DNA of 64,000 bases, taken from positions 63,271-127,270 of the forward strand of contig MNCI01005867.1 in the NCBI GenBank assembly GCA_015680685.1, in the 5' to 3' direction. This stretch comes from Gnetum montanum. Its lineage: Eukaryota > Streptophyta > Gnetopsida > Gnetales > Gnetaceae. The position numbers and the translations under genes are program-made. Under the pieces are notes generated by a model. The model was not told the DNA's origin and did not search any database. It worked only from the letters and a program-made list of their open reading frames with translations. This document shows, one piece after another, positions 35,444-47,154 of the stretch. The stretch's first letter is position 1, and each line of letters opens with the position of its first letter.

Positions 35444-35796
35444 TGATGAGTTTCAGTCTATTACATTAACTAAGCCACTTCGACATGGTCTATTGCATTG
35501 ACACAGTCTCGTTGATGTAGGGATCTATCTTTATCTATAAACATGTGCTCACCAGTCACATTTATGGCATCAATTTTCATAATAGTAGTGGAGCTCTTGT
35601 AGTTTGTCTATTTGAAAGATAGAATATTTTTCCTGAGTGCCTGCAATAGGAGTCATTGAGGCAAGGTTCACTGGATCACACTATAAAATACAAAACCATA
35701 AAAATCAAACTATAAAGTCTACGAAATTTGACTGGATCACACATGAACACTTTGTGATTTGTATGGTTGGACATAGGGGTACCTCACCGCTCATCA
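35444..35796 (+). repeat. 5' LTR of A4, internally deleted
   Basis: It begins TGATGAG and ends CTCATCA like the others but is only 353 bp. The normal text stops after the equivalent of GGAGTCATTGAGG (about 35660) and resumes near the LTR end. CTGGATCACAC occurs on both sides of the altered region (35669 and about 35741), suggesting a short-homology deletion with a small local duplication. Confidence 0.75.
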
Positions 35797-35797
35797 T

Positions 35798-35815
35798 TGG
35801 CACCGTTGTTGAGGA
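35798..35815 (+). promoter_or_regulatory. Primer-binding site of A4
   Basis: TGGCACCGTTGTTGAGGA, a worn tRNA-Asp-type site directly after the LTR. Confidence 0.75.
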
Positions 35816-35929
35816 CTTTGTTTGTTGAATGTGCATTATCTAGAATTAGTGAATACTATTAATATCATTGGATCACTACTAAGAATACTAATAATTTTAT
35901 TTTTTTTGCAAAATTTCTTCTTTTCATAA

Positions 35930-38900
35930 GCATGAAGATGTCAAATAATCAGTTCCGCAAGAGTGCAAATTGGTATATACTCATCCAAATGAGTATGTAC
36001 CAGACTTCACCTTCATCCTGCATCAGGATGAATAGCTACAATGGCATGATATGGAGGGCAACATTGTATTACCTCCTTATCGATCTATGCCCAGGATGCT
36101 GTTTCAAATCCTTAAAAGTTAGGCATCTCGAATCTTCACAAGGAATATGTTGTGAATGATCATGACACTCGGGACTACCATCCCACTAACACACAACGTA
36201 AGCAAGATCAACACCAGGCAAAGAATCACAAGTTTACAAAGGGAAAACATTTCACTAAACCCTTGTACATCCTAAATCAAGATGACAATGAGGATCCTCC
36301 CTTCAAAGGTTCTCAACATGAAGATTCTTCATCCTCTGTTGTTGGTAATAAGGGTGTGACCTTGAACCTATGATCAACTATTCATAAATCAAGTTAAAAA
36401 AAAGTGATAATCAAGGTAGGGACTCAAGTAAACATCACAATAGTAAAGGATCTAAGGATGATGGTTGTAATGAGTAAAAAAGTGGTGGTAGATACCATGG
36501 TGGCAGTAGTAGTCCACCTTCCTCTCCATCCTTTTCATTTGATTCCAAACATTCCTCTTCATCTTCTAGTTGTCATAAAAGCCACCATCAAAATAATCAT
36601 GATGAAGGTGATCAACAAGACAATAATGATCATCAAGACCATCAAGAATGCAAAGGTTATAAAAACCATCATTGACATCATCAACACAATCATGATGATG
36701 AACCTCTGTTGGTGACTCAAAATTGTAGCGACAGTAAAGATCCCAACCAAGCATATGAAAGATAGCCAGATGAAGTGCCTAGACATGAATAATATTCCAC
36801 CATCTAAAGGTGAATACAATTTTGATTTATAGAATTATCTACAAGATTTCCATGATGCTTATGCCTTACAAAACATTGAAAATGACTGGTAGAAACTCAA
36901 TCGTTTCCCCAAGACACTCATTAAGGAAGCTGAGAGCTAGTACTGGTCCTTGGAACTGGAATCCATTCACAAATGGAGTACCATGTTAGAGCTGTTTAAT
37001 GATAAATACTAGATGTACTCCAGAGTGTCTAATCTAAGATACTAAATCCAAGGTTGGAAATAGGGAACACATGAACCCTTAGATGCAACCATGGGTAGAT
37101 ATTATTCACTCTTACACTGATGCCTTGGCCGTGGTTATTCTTAAAGGGAACAATTTCACCACATCATAGATGGGCTCAAAGCAGAAACTAGAAGAAATCT
37201 TGGGGTGTATGCCCAAGGAAGATTGTCTAAACTAAGAGCTTATTAGATCCAAAGGTTGATAGAGTAGGTAGCAAAATAATATGAGTTGAATAAAAGGGAA
37301 AGTGCAAAAGAGTATAATAAGGAATCTTTCATCAAGAAACAAGAGGTCCAATTTTGTGATAAGGAGGAGTCACCACTCGATGAAGTGGTGAATAGGAAAA
37401 CCTTGCCCATTTAAAAATATATTTCTGATATTTCTGCAAAGGTTGATAAATTATGGAACTCTTTTAAAAAAATATCAAACTACTATGAAGATTGCTAAAG
37501 AATCCAAAGAGCAAAATAGTGATCATAAATGCAGGAGGCAGAAAGAAGCTGAATGTGCCTACCAAAGAGGTAAGGGCAAAGCTACTACCATTGAAGAAGT
37601 TGTGGAGACAGACTCTGATGATGAAACTAGTTGTGACATCTATCAATACGAGCATCCAAAAAGATTTTGCCTTGTAGTGTCACACTTACAAGAGTTTGGG
37701 GTGTATACATTGAATCCTTGACTAGCACATAGGCAAGCACCCAGGCAATTGCCTTATCCTCAAGGCAATCCAAGGTAATTCCACCAGCAACAATAAGCTT
37801 ACTACCCAAGTGGAGCTCCACCACAACCATATGAGCAATACCAAAAGTGGCATCAGCCACAATCGTGGGAAATGCCACCACCAAGGTAGCAGTACCCATA
37901 TTAGCAACTAGATCCATACGAGTACTATGTTCAACAACCTATCTCTCCAAGAAGTTGTACAAGTCACGTCTCATTTCAGCATCACTATTACCCTCTGGAG
38001 TACCATCGAACACATTCACCATCTACTCAAGGAGAAAACCCATATCCATACCATCCTCTACATCCATCTGCATAAACAACTTTTCCCTCAATCCAATTAC
38101 CTCCTGCTCTATCCATGCAAGATAAGATTCCTCCATAGCTATAGTAAAAAAATGCTATGAGGGTTGTACATTCACAATCAATTTTTCTGCCAAGTGATTT
38201 AGACAATTGGTCAAGGAAATGACCATTTTTTCAATTCAACAATCCTCCTAAACCCTCACATCCTAATGCAGCTAATCGCCTTGCATCTCCAATACCTTAA
38301 TCCTCTACATCAGATACCTTCAAGTGCCCATCAAACCAAATGCTACCTCGGATCCACACTGTAATGTTAACTCATGTTGTTCCCAATTGGATCAAGGCTA
38401 GTAATCTTCTCACAAAAAGATCTGACCCAAGAAGTCCTCTCATTTACTTGCAAATCATTGAACATTCGCCATGCAAGGCTCTTCTTGATTCTAGTTCCGG
38501 TGTCAACCTCATCTCTCATGACATGTACAAGGCTTGGAACCTACCACCTCTCAAGAAGAGTAATATCCATTTAGAATTAGTAGACCAATCAATCACTGTT
38601 CCCTTAGGATTGGTGAAGGACATTGTAACCACAATTAGTGGGTGATCCTATCCTACCAATTTTTTGGTGATTCAGGTTGAAAAATACAAAGGTGGCTTCC
38701 CCATCATTATGAGAAGAGCATAGTTAAGCACAATTGATGCACGTACGGGCATAAGGGACCTCTCCTTGGAAATCTCCAAAGAAAATGAATTTGGAAAGTT
38801 AGAGAAGAAGCATATTCTATGTATCACGTAGAGTGATAATGGGTGCAATTGCATGCAAAAGATTTGGTCCATCAAAAGTACATACATTAAAGCATGCAAT

Positions 38901-38980
38901 CAATGTGCACAAGAAAAAAATATTCAAAGGTGTTTGTATGTAGCAGTCACAAAATAAGACAGCACCCAATGGTTGATAGA
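35930..38980 (+). pseudogene. gag: gag and protease of Athila-like element A4
   Basis: Gag starts near 35930 and shows the N-terminal block (about 35980-36080), a His/Asp/Lys-rich low-complexity part (36400-36720), the gag core (about 36800-37330) and the C-terminal charged part (37440-37720). Protease follows at 38340-38900 with ALLDSSSGVNLISHDMYK; the catalytic Asp is present. The element stops at 38980, at the same place in the family where A2 continues to reverse transcriptase (about 24960), because A5 inserted here. The frame has numerous stops and shifts. Confidence 0.65.
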
Positions 38981-39854
38981 TGATGAAGCATCCAATCACT
39001 ATGTCAACTGGGCTATGTCAACGAAGCCTCATTAACGTGGTCGCATCGACGTGACCCCGTCGATGCATCTTTCCAAGTATTGACATGGCCTCATCAATGA
39101 AGAGTCCATTTTTTGCTATAAATATTCATGCACCCACCACATTTATAGCATCTTTTCTTCAAGTTGTAGCGAAGCTCTTGTAATTTATCTTCATGAACGT
39201 TAGAATATTTCCCAAGTGCCCACGGTAGGAGTTTGAAGAGTGTACAGCTCTTTATTCGAGCGCTAATGTACCGAATCCCATTGGTGTGATCGATAGTAAA
39301 GATGAGCTTTTTGAACATGTCTTACAGCATTTGGATTAAACTACTTAAGCATTAAAATATTTTAATATTTTAATAATTCTAAAAGCTTTTATTATTATCG
39401 CTTTATAGTTACAGTCCCTTTTATAGTTTATGAGAACCATAAGCACGACCATCTCGAACATATATTTGATACTTGGCAACCCAATAACACCTAACAACTA
39501 GTAACCCAATAGTGGTTAGGACATGCTCAGGATGTGTACGGAGGATGGGATTGGTTGTTTATGCTAGGGATAGTCAAGTGATAGTGTAGTGAAATCTTAG
39601 ATTATCTAACCTTTTACTTCCTATATTAGAAGAATTAAATATTATAGATAAAAAACTCATATGCCTTAATCTCACTTAACCATCATTCTAGAATGTTACA
39701 AGTGAGGTTGAGAGGACAACGACCATTCTAACTAGGATTTTGATGGCTAGAATTCTATGTACGTAAGTGCTTGCAGTCTTCGGAATTCGACTAGGTTGTG
39801 CGTGAATGCTCATGATTTGTATGGTTGGGTGTAGGGGTACCTTGCTGCTCATCA
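38981..39854 (+). repeat. 5' LTR of Athila-like element A5
   Basis: The 874-bp LTR, TGATGAAGCA to CTCATCA, has perfect 6-bp inverted ends. U3 opens with about five units of a 14-15-bp repeat (TCATYRACGTGGYC type, 38998-39070). TATA is at 39117-39123. This is the best preserved LTR of the family and served as my reference. Confidence 0.85.
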
Positions 39855-39855
39855 T

Positions 39856-39873
39856 TGGCACCATTGTCGGGGA
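39856..39873 (+). promoter_or_regulatory. Primer-binding site of A5
   Basis: TGGCACCATTGTCGGGGA starts one base after the LTR. It fits the tRNA-Asp site TGGCGCCGTTGCCGGGGA at 15 of 18 bases, all differences being transitions. Confidence 0.8.
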
Positions 39874-40016
39874 CTGTTATTCTTTCATGAACTATCTAGC
39901 CTTAGCAAGATCCTCACTCACTTCATTTGAACAGACCCATTACATCGATAGCTACTCACACTAAACAACTTAGGTAAGAGTACGACACACTAAGTTATTT
40001 GTTGTTTAACACTAAT

Positions 40017-40803
40017 ATGTCTTCTTCTCATAGGCAAGATGAATCCAACCCCTAGGTGCCCTAGGAATGTTGAGTGATATATACTCATCCGAATGAGTAT
40101 ATACCCAACTTCACCTTCATCTTGCATCAGGATGAGCAAATGTGATGGCAGGACATGGAGGGCAACATTATATTGCCCCCTAATCGATCGATTCCTAGAA
40201 TGCTACTCCAAACTCTCACCAGATTGGGCATTTAGGACCAAGTTAAGGAGTACATGATGGAGGATCACGATTATCAGGACTATCATCCAAATGAGGCATA
40301 GTGTAAACGGGACATGCAATAGGCCAAACATCATGAACAACCAAAGGGCAAACAGTCCAGTAACCCTTTGTCCCTATAGATCCAACATTATGATGAGGAA
40401 CCTATTCCTCATAGTTCCCCTTCTTCTGCATCTCCACCCCTGCATCAAAACATTCGATCCATCATACAAAATAAAGGTTCAAGTGACTGGGAGTTCTAGG
40501 ATGCTGAGGGATCTCCCGGAGGAGATCATGGCGAATGTGAAGATGGACGTTATAGTTGAGGCCATCATCATGGAAGAGAAGGTGATCAACACATTGGAGG
40601 TGGTAGTCCCTCCCCCTCTGCACATTCCCCTCTTTCCACCTTAGCTTCATCAGGTTCTGAATCTGACCGCAACTGTCGCAGGAGGAATCGTGATGATAAT
40701 GATCAAGGAGGCTAATAGGGACAGCGTGACTAAGGAAGTGAGTAGTCATGGGAGGATCACTGTCACAAAAGGAGAGATAGCAGAGACCATCACCAATGCC
40801 ATG
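40017..40803 (+). pseudogene. gag: gag of A5, first part (split by element B)
   Basis: The ATG at 40017 begins MSSSHRQDES. NEYIPNFTFILHQDE (about 40090-40135) and ILPPNRSIPRMLLQTLTRLG follow, then a Ser/Pro/Asp-rich variable region. It has several stops. The reading breaks at 40803, where B is inserted, and resumes at 59310. Confidence 0.65.
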
Positions 40804-42483
40804 TGAAACACCCTAAAATTTTAAGACATCCTTGCTTCATCATGTCCTTGCGATTCGGGTAGTGCTACGACAGTTGTTCAGGAGATGGATGCTCTGATGT
40901 TCAGATTGTCCAGTCTAGCAAGTTTTCTACTCCTTGTGTTGATAGGCTCAAAGGATCCCCTAGCTTGCCCACCTGAGTAGTTCATCCAGTCAACAGTCTA
41001 CTTAAAAGCAATGCATGAAGTTGTCAGCAGTGCTCAGAATGCGCAAAACAGTTCGGCAAGTTTTCTAAGTCAAGAAGTTTGCTACGCTATCTAGCGCAAT
41101 AGGCTTTAGAAAATAGTCATAAAATGAAGTGCTACGCCATGCTATGCTATGCAGCATAGTAAAAGCTAAAGTCAGTTCCCTCACCCGACTCCACGTCCTT
41201 CGGCAATGACACCTTCCATCAGAAAGCGACAAGTTTAGCGAAGAGAAGGTCATGTTGGCTGCTACGCTACATAGCGTAGCACAGCGTAGCAACTCTGCAA
41301 AAGTGACAAAAGTCATCTCAAAGTGTAGGATCAACAAGTTCGCAAGCTTCGCATTGAAAAGAACAAAGGTTGTAGATTTTCAGCATTTCTGCGATTAAGG
41401 CCAATTGCTACACTATGTTATGCTACTTAGCATAGCATAGCGTAGCAAATATGCAAAATCAGTCAGAGCACTTCAAAGGTTTCCAGCACATGCAACAGGC
41501 CCAAAAGCAAGTTTTTGCCTCAAACTAGTGGCTACACTATGCTACACTGCATAGCGTAGCACAGCATAGTAGGATGCTACACTAGGCTGACATGCTACGC
41601 CCCAAGGTGTAGCATAGCATGGCCAGCAACTACGCTACATCGACGCATCTCCTTAAATAGCAAGCTGCTACGCTATGCCACATACTACGTACAACATGGC
41701 GGGTAGTTATGCTACATCAATGCACTGCACTTGTTTGAACCATTGGCACATATCTCCAAGTTCTAACAGCACAATTATAGCATGGTAGACTCGTCGATCA
41801 GTCCTGCATGTCCATGCAATATAGACACGTCAACACGGGCCCAGGACACATGGTGTCCAAACCGCATCTTCCGCATGCTCTTGGTCTTATAAATACGCTG
41901 ACAAGCAACGATCAAGGGGTGGGCAATTTTGAGCACCTTTGCACATAATCGACAAACTTGACTAGTTACCAAATTCTGTTAGCAGCTAGCAAAACCAACC
42001 CCCTTGTTTTTAGTTAGCATCTGGTTAACAAGCTAGCTTTATTACATTCGGGCATTGTTAGCTTTGGAGTCTGCGTTCAAGCACATTGTTGGCTTGCTTG
42101 GAACATCCTTGTTACTTTTGGAATCTCTATGCTTCCTAGTGTTGTACAACCAATTGTATCCACCTAGCAAAGTAAAGTCATAAATTTGAAGTGGTGCATT
42201 CCTTAACTTCTTCTTTGTTCTTCTCTTTATCATTGCATTTTACATTTTTATCGTCTTCCCGCATTCAACAAATTTCATTTCATGTTATAAGCATTACTTT
42301 TGCATTAAATGTTTGCAAAAGGTTATAGAAACACCGATTAAGTCCCTGTCTGATCGACCAGACCGTTCAAGATGCCCTATTTCCATTTTATCTAGCACGA
42401 CCCTTGCATGGATCTGGGGTTAAGACTGTCACGACTGACAACCTCTCGGTGTTTTCTAGCCACCGACGCTTTTGGTTGCTACA
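40804..42483 (+). repeat. 5' LTR of B
   Basis: 1680 bp, TGAAACA to GCTACA. U3 is crowded with GCTACGCTATG/CATAGCGTAGCA micro-repeats (41080-41720). TATA (TATAAAT) is at 41888-41894. About 40 bp upstream is ACACATGG, the counterpart of a G-box in the 3' LTR. Confidence 0.9.
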
Positions 42484-42489
42484 ATTTTC

Positions 42490-42507
42490 TGGCACTAGAA
42501 GGAGGGC
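42490..42507 (+). promoter_or_regulatory. Primer-binding site of B
   Basis: TGGCACTAGAAGGAGGGC begins seven bases after the LTR. The TGG start fits a tRNA 3' CCA end. I cannot name the tRNA with confidence. Confidence 0.55.
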
Positions 42508-42886
42508 CTTTTAGTGTCCTTTTTTTTTACGGTAGTCTTATGTGTATTTTGTACCCCGACATGCACTAGCGTAAACTTGACACTCCTCCATGGTAGTTTA
42601 CGCACTGTGTGGTACAGGTCGGTCGCTTCAACGGTTCCTTCGGAACCCCACGAGACATAAAGCCTCTAATTGTCATATGTTCTCCTTGTCTTCATGGTAG
42701 TCCTGCTTGCTTTTTGTACCTCAGTACGTGCTAGCATAAACATTACATCCCTTTTGTGGTTGTTTATGCATCATGTGGTACAAATCGATCGATCTGATGA
42801 TTCTTTTGGAACCCTGCAAGACATAAAGCCTTAGATTGTCATTAGATCTTATTTTCATCATTTTCAATCCTTTTACCTTCACAGTA

Positions 42887-45152
42887 ATGGCTACTGCAAC
42901 TATTGCTATTACTACTACTAACATCAAGGTTCCTCTCATGGTCCAAGGCATCACAAGTGCCAAGCGACTACCCAGCCCAGTGTTGGGGCCACGTCGATTC
43001 CTCAAGATCTGAAACTAGGGACCTAAAGGCTTGGCTGAGCAACATGAAAAATACAACTTCCTCTACGCTAAGGTGTAGGCAAACCTTCCCTTAGATGCAC
43101 AAGAGCTCAAAGAGAAGCATAGCTTCGAGTTCACCTACTACAACAATAAGGGATGTATTCCCACTTCCAATGCTTTCATCCCTTTAACAGAAGCACAACA
43201 ATGGATTTTAGATCAGCTGATACGTCTGTCTAAGCCTGGCGAGGCACAAGACGTAGCATCTCACCATGACTAGGTCTTCCAAGATGGATAGGAGGAACTG
43301 GATTCTCAATCAGATGGGGGAGGTCAAGTCAACCCCATCACTGTCCCTCCTACCCAGTCCTTTTGGATCAATCCGCAGACTATTGTCACTTCCTTCGAGG
43401 TCACAGCCACGCCACTACAACCTATGATCCCACCTATCATGGGTAGTCATACCATGCTCGCGGTGTAGCAAAATGGCCACATCACTGTCTTGACTTTGGT
43501 CGCCATTCCTCCACAAGCTATTCATCAATCCCTTTTTGCTTTGCAACACACCCCAAACTTGGCTACCCTGCCTTACATTCATATCATATCTGCTTCGCTG
43601 CCATTTGCAGCTTCTGCATCGATTCCTACATTCACATCTATCCCACCAACTACAGCGGGCCTAAGCCTGTCCACATGGTGGACCCCATTCACTACTCCCC
43701 CTGCTACGCTACCATTGCAAATGTCTCACCATGATTCCCACTAGGCCTACCAAACCCCACAGATGGTACAACTTGGTGCGGGAATATGGTCTTTTCTACC
43801 TCACACACAAGCTGCCCATTCCGTGGTGCAACTCGCGACTGTCGCTTCAACAGCACCACCTACTAGGTGGTGGGTAGCACAACCACCACTATTCACAAGG
43901 GTCACCCCAATGATACTGTCGATGGATCATGCTGTTGCCCCCGCCACTCCACAAATGGGAGTTGCCTTGATAGTTCCCCAACCATCTGCATCATCGCAGG
44001 GTCTAGATCAAGTGTTCCATCTTATCCAAACCTTTACCAAGAAAATAAAATTCCTCAAGGTTGTCAGGTCTAACATGGTACAAGTCATGGACTTTTACCA
44101 AGATGACCCTATCAACCCTACAATCCCCACTCTCACGTTACCCCTAGGGATGTCCCTCCCTCACTTCACAAAGTACAATGGAGAGGGGGATCCCAATGCA
44201 CATCTTGTTACCTTTAGGTCTGAGTCCCTTCTACTGCAACAATGGCCGCACACGATTATCCATGTCTTTGCCAATTCACTGGTTGAAAAGGCCCTGGACT
44301 AGTACCGTGCCCTACCATGCTCCTCCATATCAACCCTAGAGGAGCTTCTGACCCAGTTCGTGATATGCTTCAAGTATAACTTGAAGGTGGAAATCATGCT
44401 GGATCAGTTAATAAGCATGAAGCAGGATCCTCTAGAACCAGTCCAAAAGTTCATCCAGCGTTGGAGCGCAACCCTTAATGAAATTCACGAGCCCATTGCA
44501 GAGGCCCACTTGTTGGCCATCTTTAAGGATGCAGTGAATGACTTCATCAAGTCTAAGCTATACTACCTCACTCCTCGCACTCTTAGTCAGGCCTTTGCTT
44601 ATACTAAGAGTATATAGGATGCAGATGAGACAAGCAAAGACCTGGCCGATGTTGCTTACAAGAACACCTTCACAAAGAAGGACCAGGTAAGGCTATAATA
44701 GCCACGGTGGCCGCTATGGCAAACGAGGCCAAGCCCAAACCTAATAACAATGGTAACAAGAACAACAAAATACCGACCACACTCGTAGCTAACCCTAAGC
44801 CCAAGCAGGGCAACGCACCACTACCTTCCGCACCGGCACCCGAAACATCTGTGCCACCAAAACTAAAGTATACCCCGCTACCTGTCAAGCCTTCAAAACT
44901 TTTGAAGCAACTACTGGCAAAGGGTACATCCAACACAAGCAAATGTTAGAGGAGGGAGTCAGGAAACATCAGGGCTACTGTGAGCTCCTTAGAAACCCCT
45001 CTTTAGCCTTGCCCAATGAGCCCCCAGTTCCTAAGGATTTCAGGCTGGATCAGTTTTGTGACTACCACCAACAGTGTGGTCACAACACAGACTACTGTCT
45101 GGCGTTGAAGGATGGCATCCAAAGGAAGATTGATCAAGGAAAATTGATGTAA
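42887..45152 (+). pseudogene. gag: gag of B with long N-terminal extension
   Basis: One frame runs from ATG 42887 to about 44690 with only isolated stops, then shifts twice. Residues about 1-370 form an N-terminal part rich in Pro, Thr and Ala without a domain I know. The gag core follows (MSLPHFTKYNGEGDPNAHL at about 44150, LEELLTQFVICFKYNL, then PLEPVQKFIQRWSATLNEI at about 44427-44490). A Lys/Pro/Asn-rich linker leads to the CDYHQQCGHNTDYCLALK knuckle (about 45055-45110), typical of Tat/Ogre elements. Gag would package the RNA. Frameshifts near 44690 and 44940 and several stops inactivate it. Confidence 0.75.
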
Positions 45153-45820
45153 GACGAAAGTAACCCAATATGTCCTGATAATTGATCTCTACACATCTAC
45201 ATTGACCCCCTCAATGCTAATAATGTCGGTTACGTCATCAACACCATCACCATTAACAGTGATCCTAGGTTGTCCCAGTAGCCATTTGTGGTCCACGTGC
45301 CTCAGCGTAGCGTACCAGCACCGTTGACAGCTAATCAAAGCTCGCAATAACCATTTTTCTTGAGAGTCCCTCCCCAGGCATCTGTCCCTATGCCACCTAT
45401 TGGCAAAACTGTGCCATCCCGCCCGTTAACACCATTAGCTCCATTTTTCATAAGGGGGCCAACTCCTTCAACAGCCCCCACCCCGCATAAGATAGCTGCA
45501 CATCTTTCTCATCCTAAAAAATGAGAAGTATGTTTCATAGGTGAGACGTCAATAGAAAGTACCATCCCAGGTATTTCCAAGCCTATGTCTTCACACCCTA
45601 CATCTGCACCCTCGTCACCAAAGAAGGATGTTGCTACAACTGCATAGTCCGCATCGCTACACCAAAGAGGGTCTGAACCCAGATTTGAAACTACCCCTCC
45701 TCGGGAAATCTATCTTCTAGGATGAATAGAAGAGGAAAAGGGTAGTAAACAGGGGGTGGCCAGGACCTCTTAGATGCTCTCACTCAGGTCAAGCAAGCTC
45801 TAAAGCAAAAGAACACTACA

Positions 45821-46582
45821 TTGAGCTTGTACGACCTAATCATGACGTCTGCCCTGAACCATGAGGCTTTGATCCGCATGTTGACGACGATTTCGGTCGA
45901 CAAGGACATGCTGGCAGAAGACAAAGTGATCCACTCAATCATGCTTCCCTCTACACCTGCAAAGGAAAAGCCATCCCAACTAAATTTCTATGATGACTCC
46001 ATTAGGGAAAACTCCGAAAGGGGTCAGGTGACTACAACATCCCTATTCATCATAATTCGGGTCAGCCAACATAGGATCCGAAGGGTACATGTCAATGATG
46101 GGGCTGCCATGAATGTCATTTCCTTCCCTATCATGGACAAGCTGGGCTTGGTCGACCAGATTAAGCCCACAATGACATCATGCTTAAATTTGTTTAATGG
46201 GGCACAGGTTGTGGTGAAGGGCATAGTCCATATCGACTTCGTAGCGGGGGACCAGTTCCCCATGAATGCAACCTTCATCGTAGTTGAAGAGATGCCTGGG
46301 TTTAACCTAATCTTGGGGAGGTCATGGCTAGCACAGCTTAGGGCTATCTCCTCACCTATACACCAGGAGATCCATTTTCCGTACACAGGCAGGGAGGTGG
46401 TGATCCATGACGACGAGGTAACATCACAAGCTATCAATAATGTAGACATGGAACAGGGCTCAGAGGTCATAACCTCTAAGAATGAAGCGTCTGTCTCTAC
46501 ACACACTAACCATCCAGCGAAAGAATTGGCTCAGCAAGCCAGTTCCGAAAATGAAAATGTGTGGGTCGAATTACCCTTCTAA
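45821..46582 (+). pseudogene. pol: Protease of B
   Basis: A 253-codon open frame. The active-site region reads VHVNDGAAMNVIS (about 46087-46125) where Tat-type proteases have VDNGSxxN, so the catalytic Asp position appears to be Asn. The end NLILGRSWLAQLRAISSPIH (about 46309-46365) is the typical ILGRxWL flap and helix of retropepsin. It is separated from gag by a frame change and from reverse transcriptase by nearly 6 kb. Confidence 0.7.
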
Positions 46583-47154
46583 GTGGAGGATAATGATATA
46601 GGTGAAGGCCCTAGCAAAGTGCCTCGGCCTTATGCCTCGCTCAACCCACGATGGGTCAAGAAGCAGCTACGCATAGCGTAGCAACCTCACTACTTCCTGA
46701 CCAGTTGCCATCCCTTGTACATTTACCGCCTTTCTATTTTGCATTGATCCATCTACGCTAGTTACTAGTTAGCCTTCCTTCGAATTGTTAATGTATTATC
46801 TCTTTAACACGCAATGACCCGAAATGGCCTAAAACTATGCTACACCATGGCCCGAAATGGCCTAAAACTAACCCATGGCCTGAAATCGCCTAAAACTAGA
46901 AATAGCCCGAAATGGCCTAAAAGTAGCAATGGCCTAAGATGGCCTAAAACTAGCAGGGGCCCAAAATGGCCTAAAACTAAAACATTTAAAAAACTAAATT
47001 CTAACATAAAATTCAGCACGTAGATAATGCATAAGTTAGCGTAGAATCAATTTCTATTTCGAAATCCTTCTTTTCTTTTATTCAAAGCCTTTTTCTTTTA
47101 AACAATGTTTGCAAAAATTCTACAAAAATTCAAAATTTCAAAAATCTCGTGCTA
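46583..47154. other. Spacer with first TAAAACTA repeat cluster
   Basis: After the protease stop, 46815-46985 holds about eight units of AATGGCCTAAAACTA with spacing of about 18-25 bp. The repeat AAACTAGCA matches clusters at 51945-52130 and 55860-56235. A TAGCGTAGCA motif lies at about 46671. Otherwise nothing coding. Confidence 0.7.

Noticed and set aside
36404-36819. Open frames of 60-100 codons on both strands in A4 gag
   Set aside because: The region is low-complexity ATC/ATG repeats; the related copies show it to be the variable His/Asp-rich part of gag.
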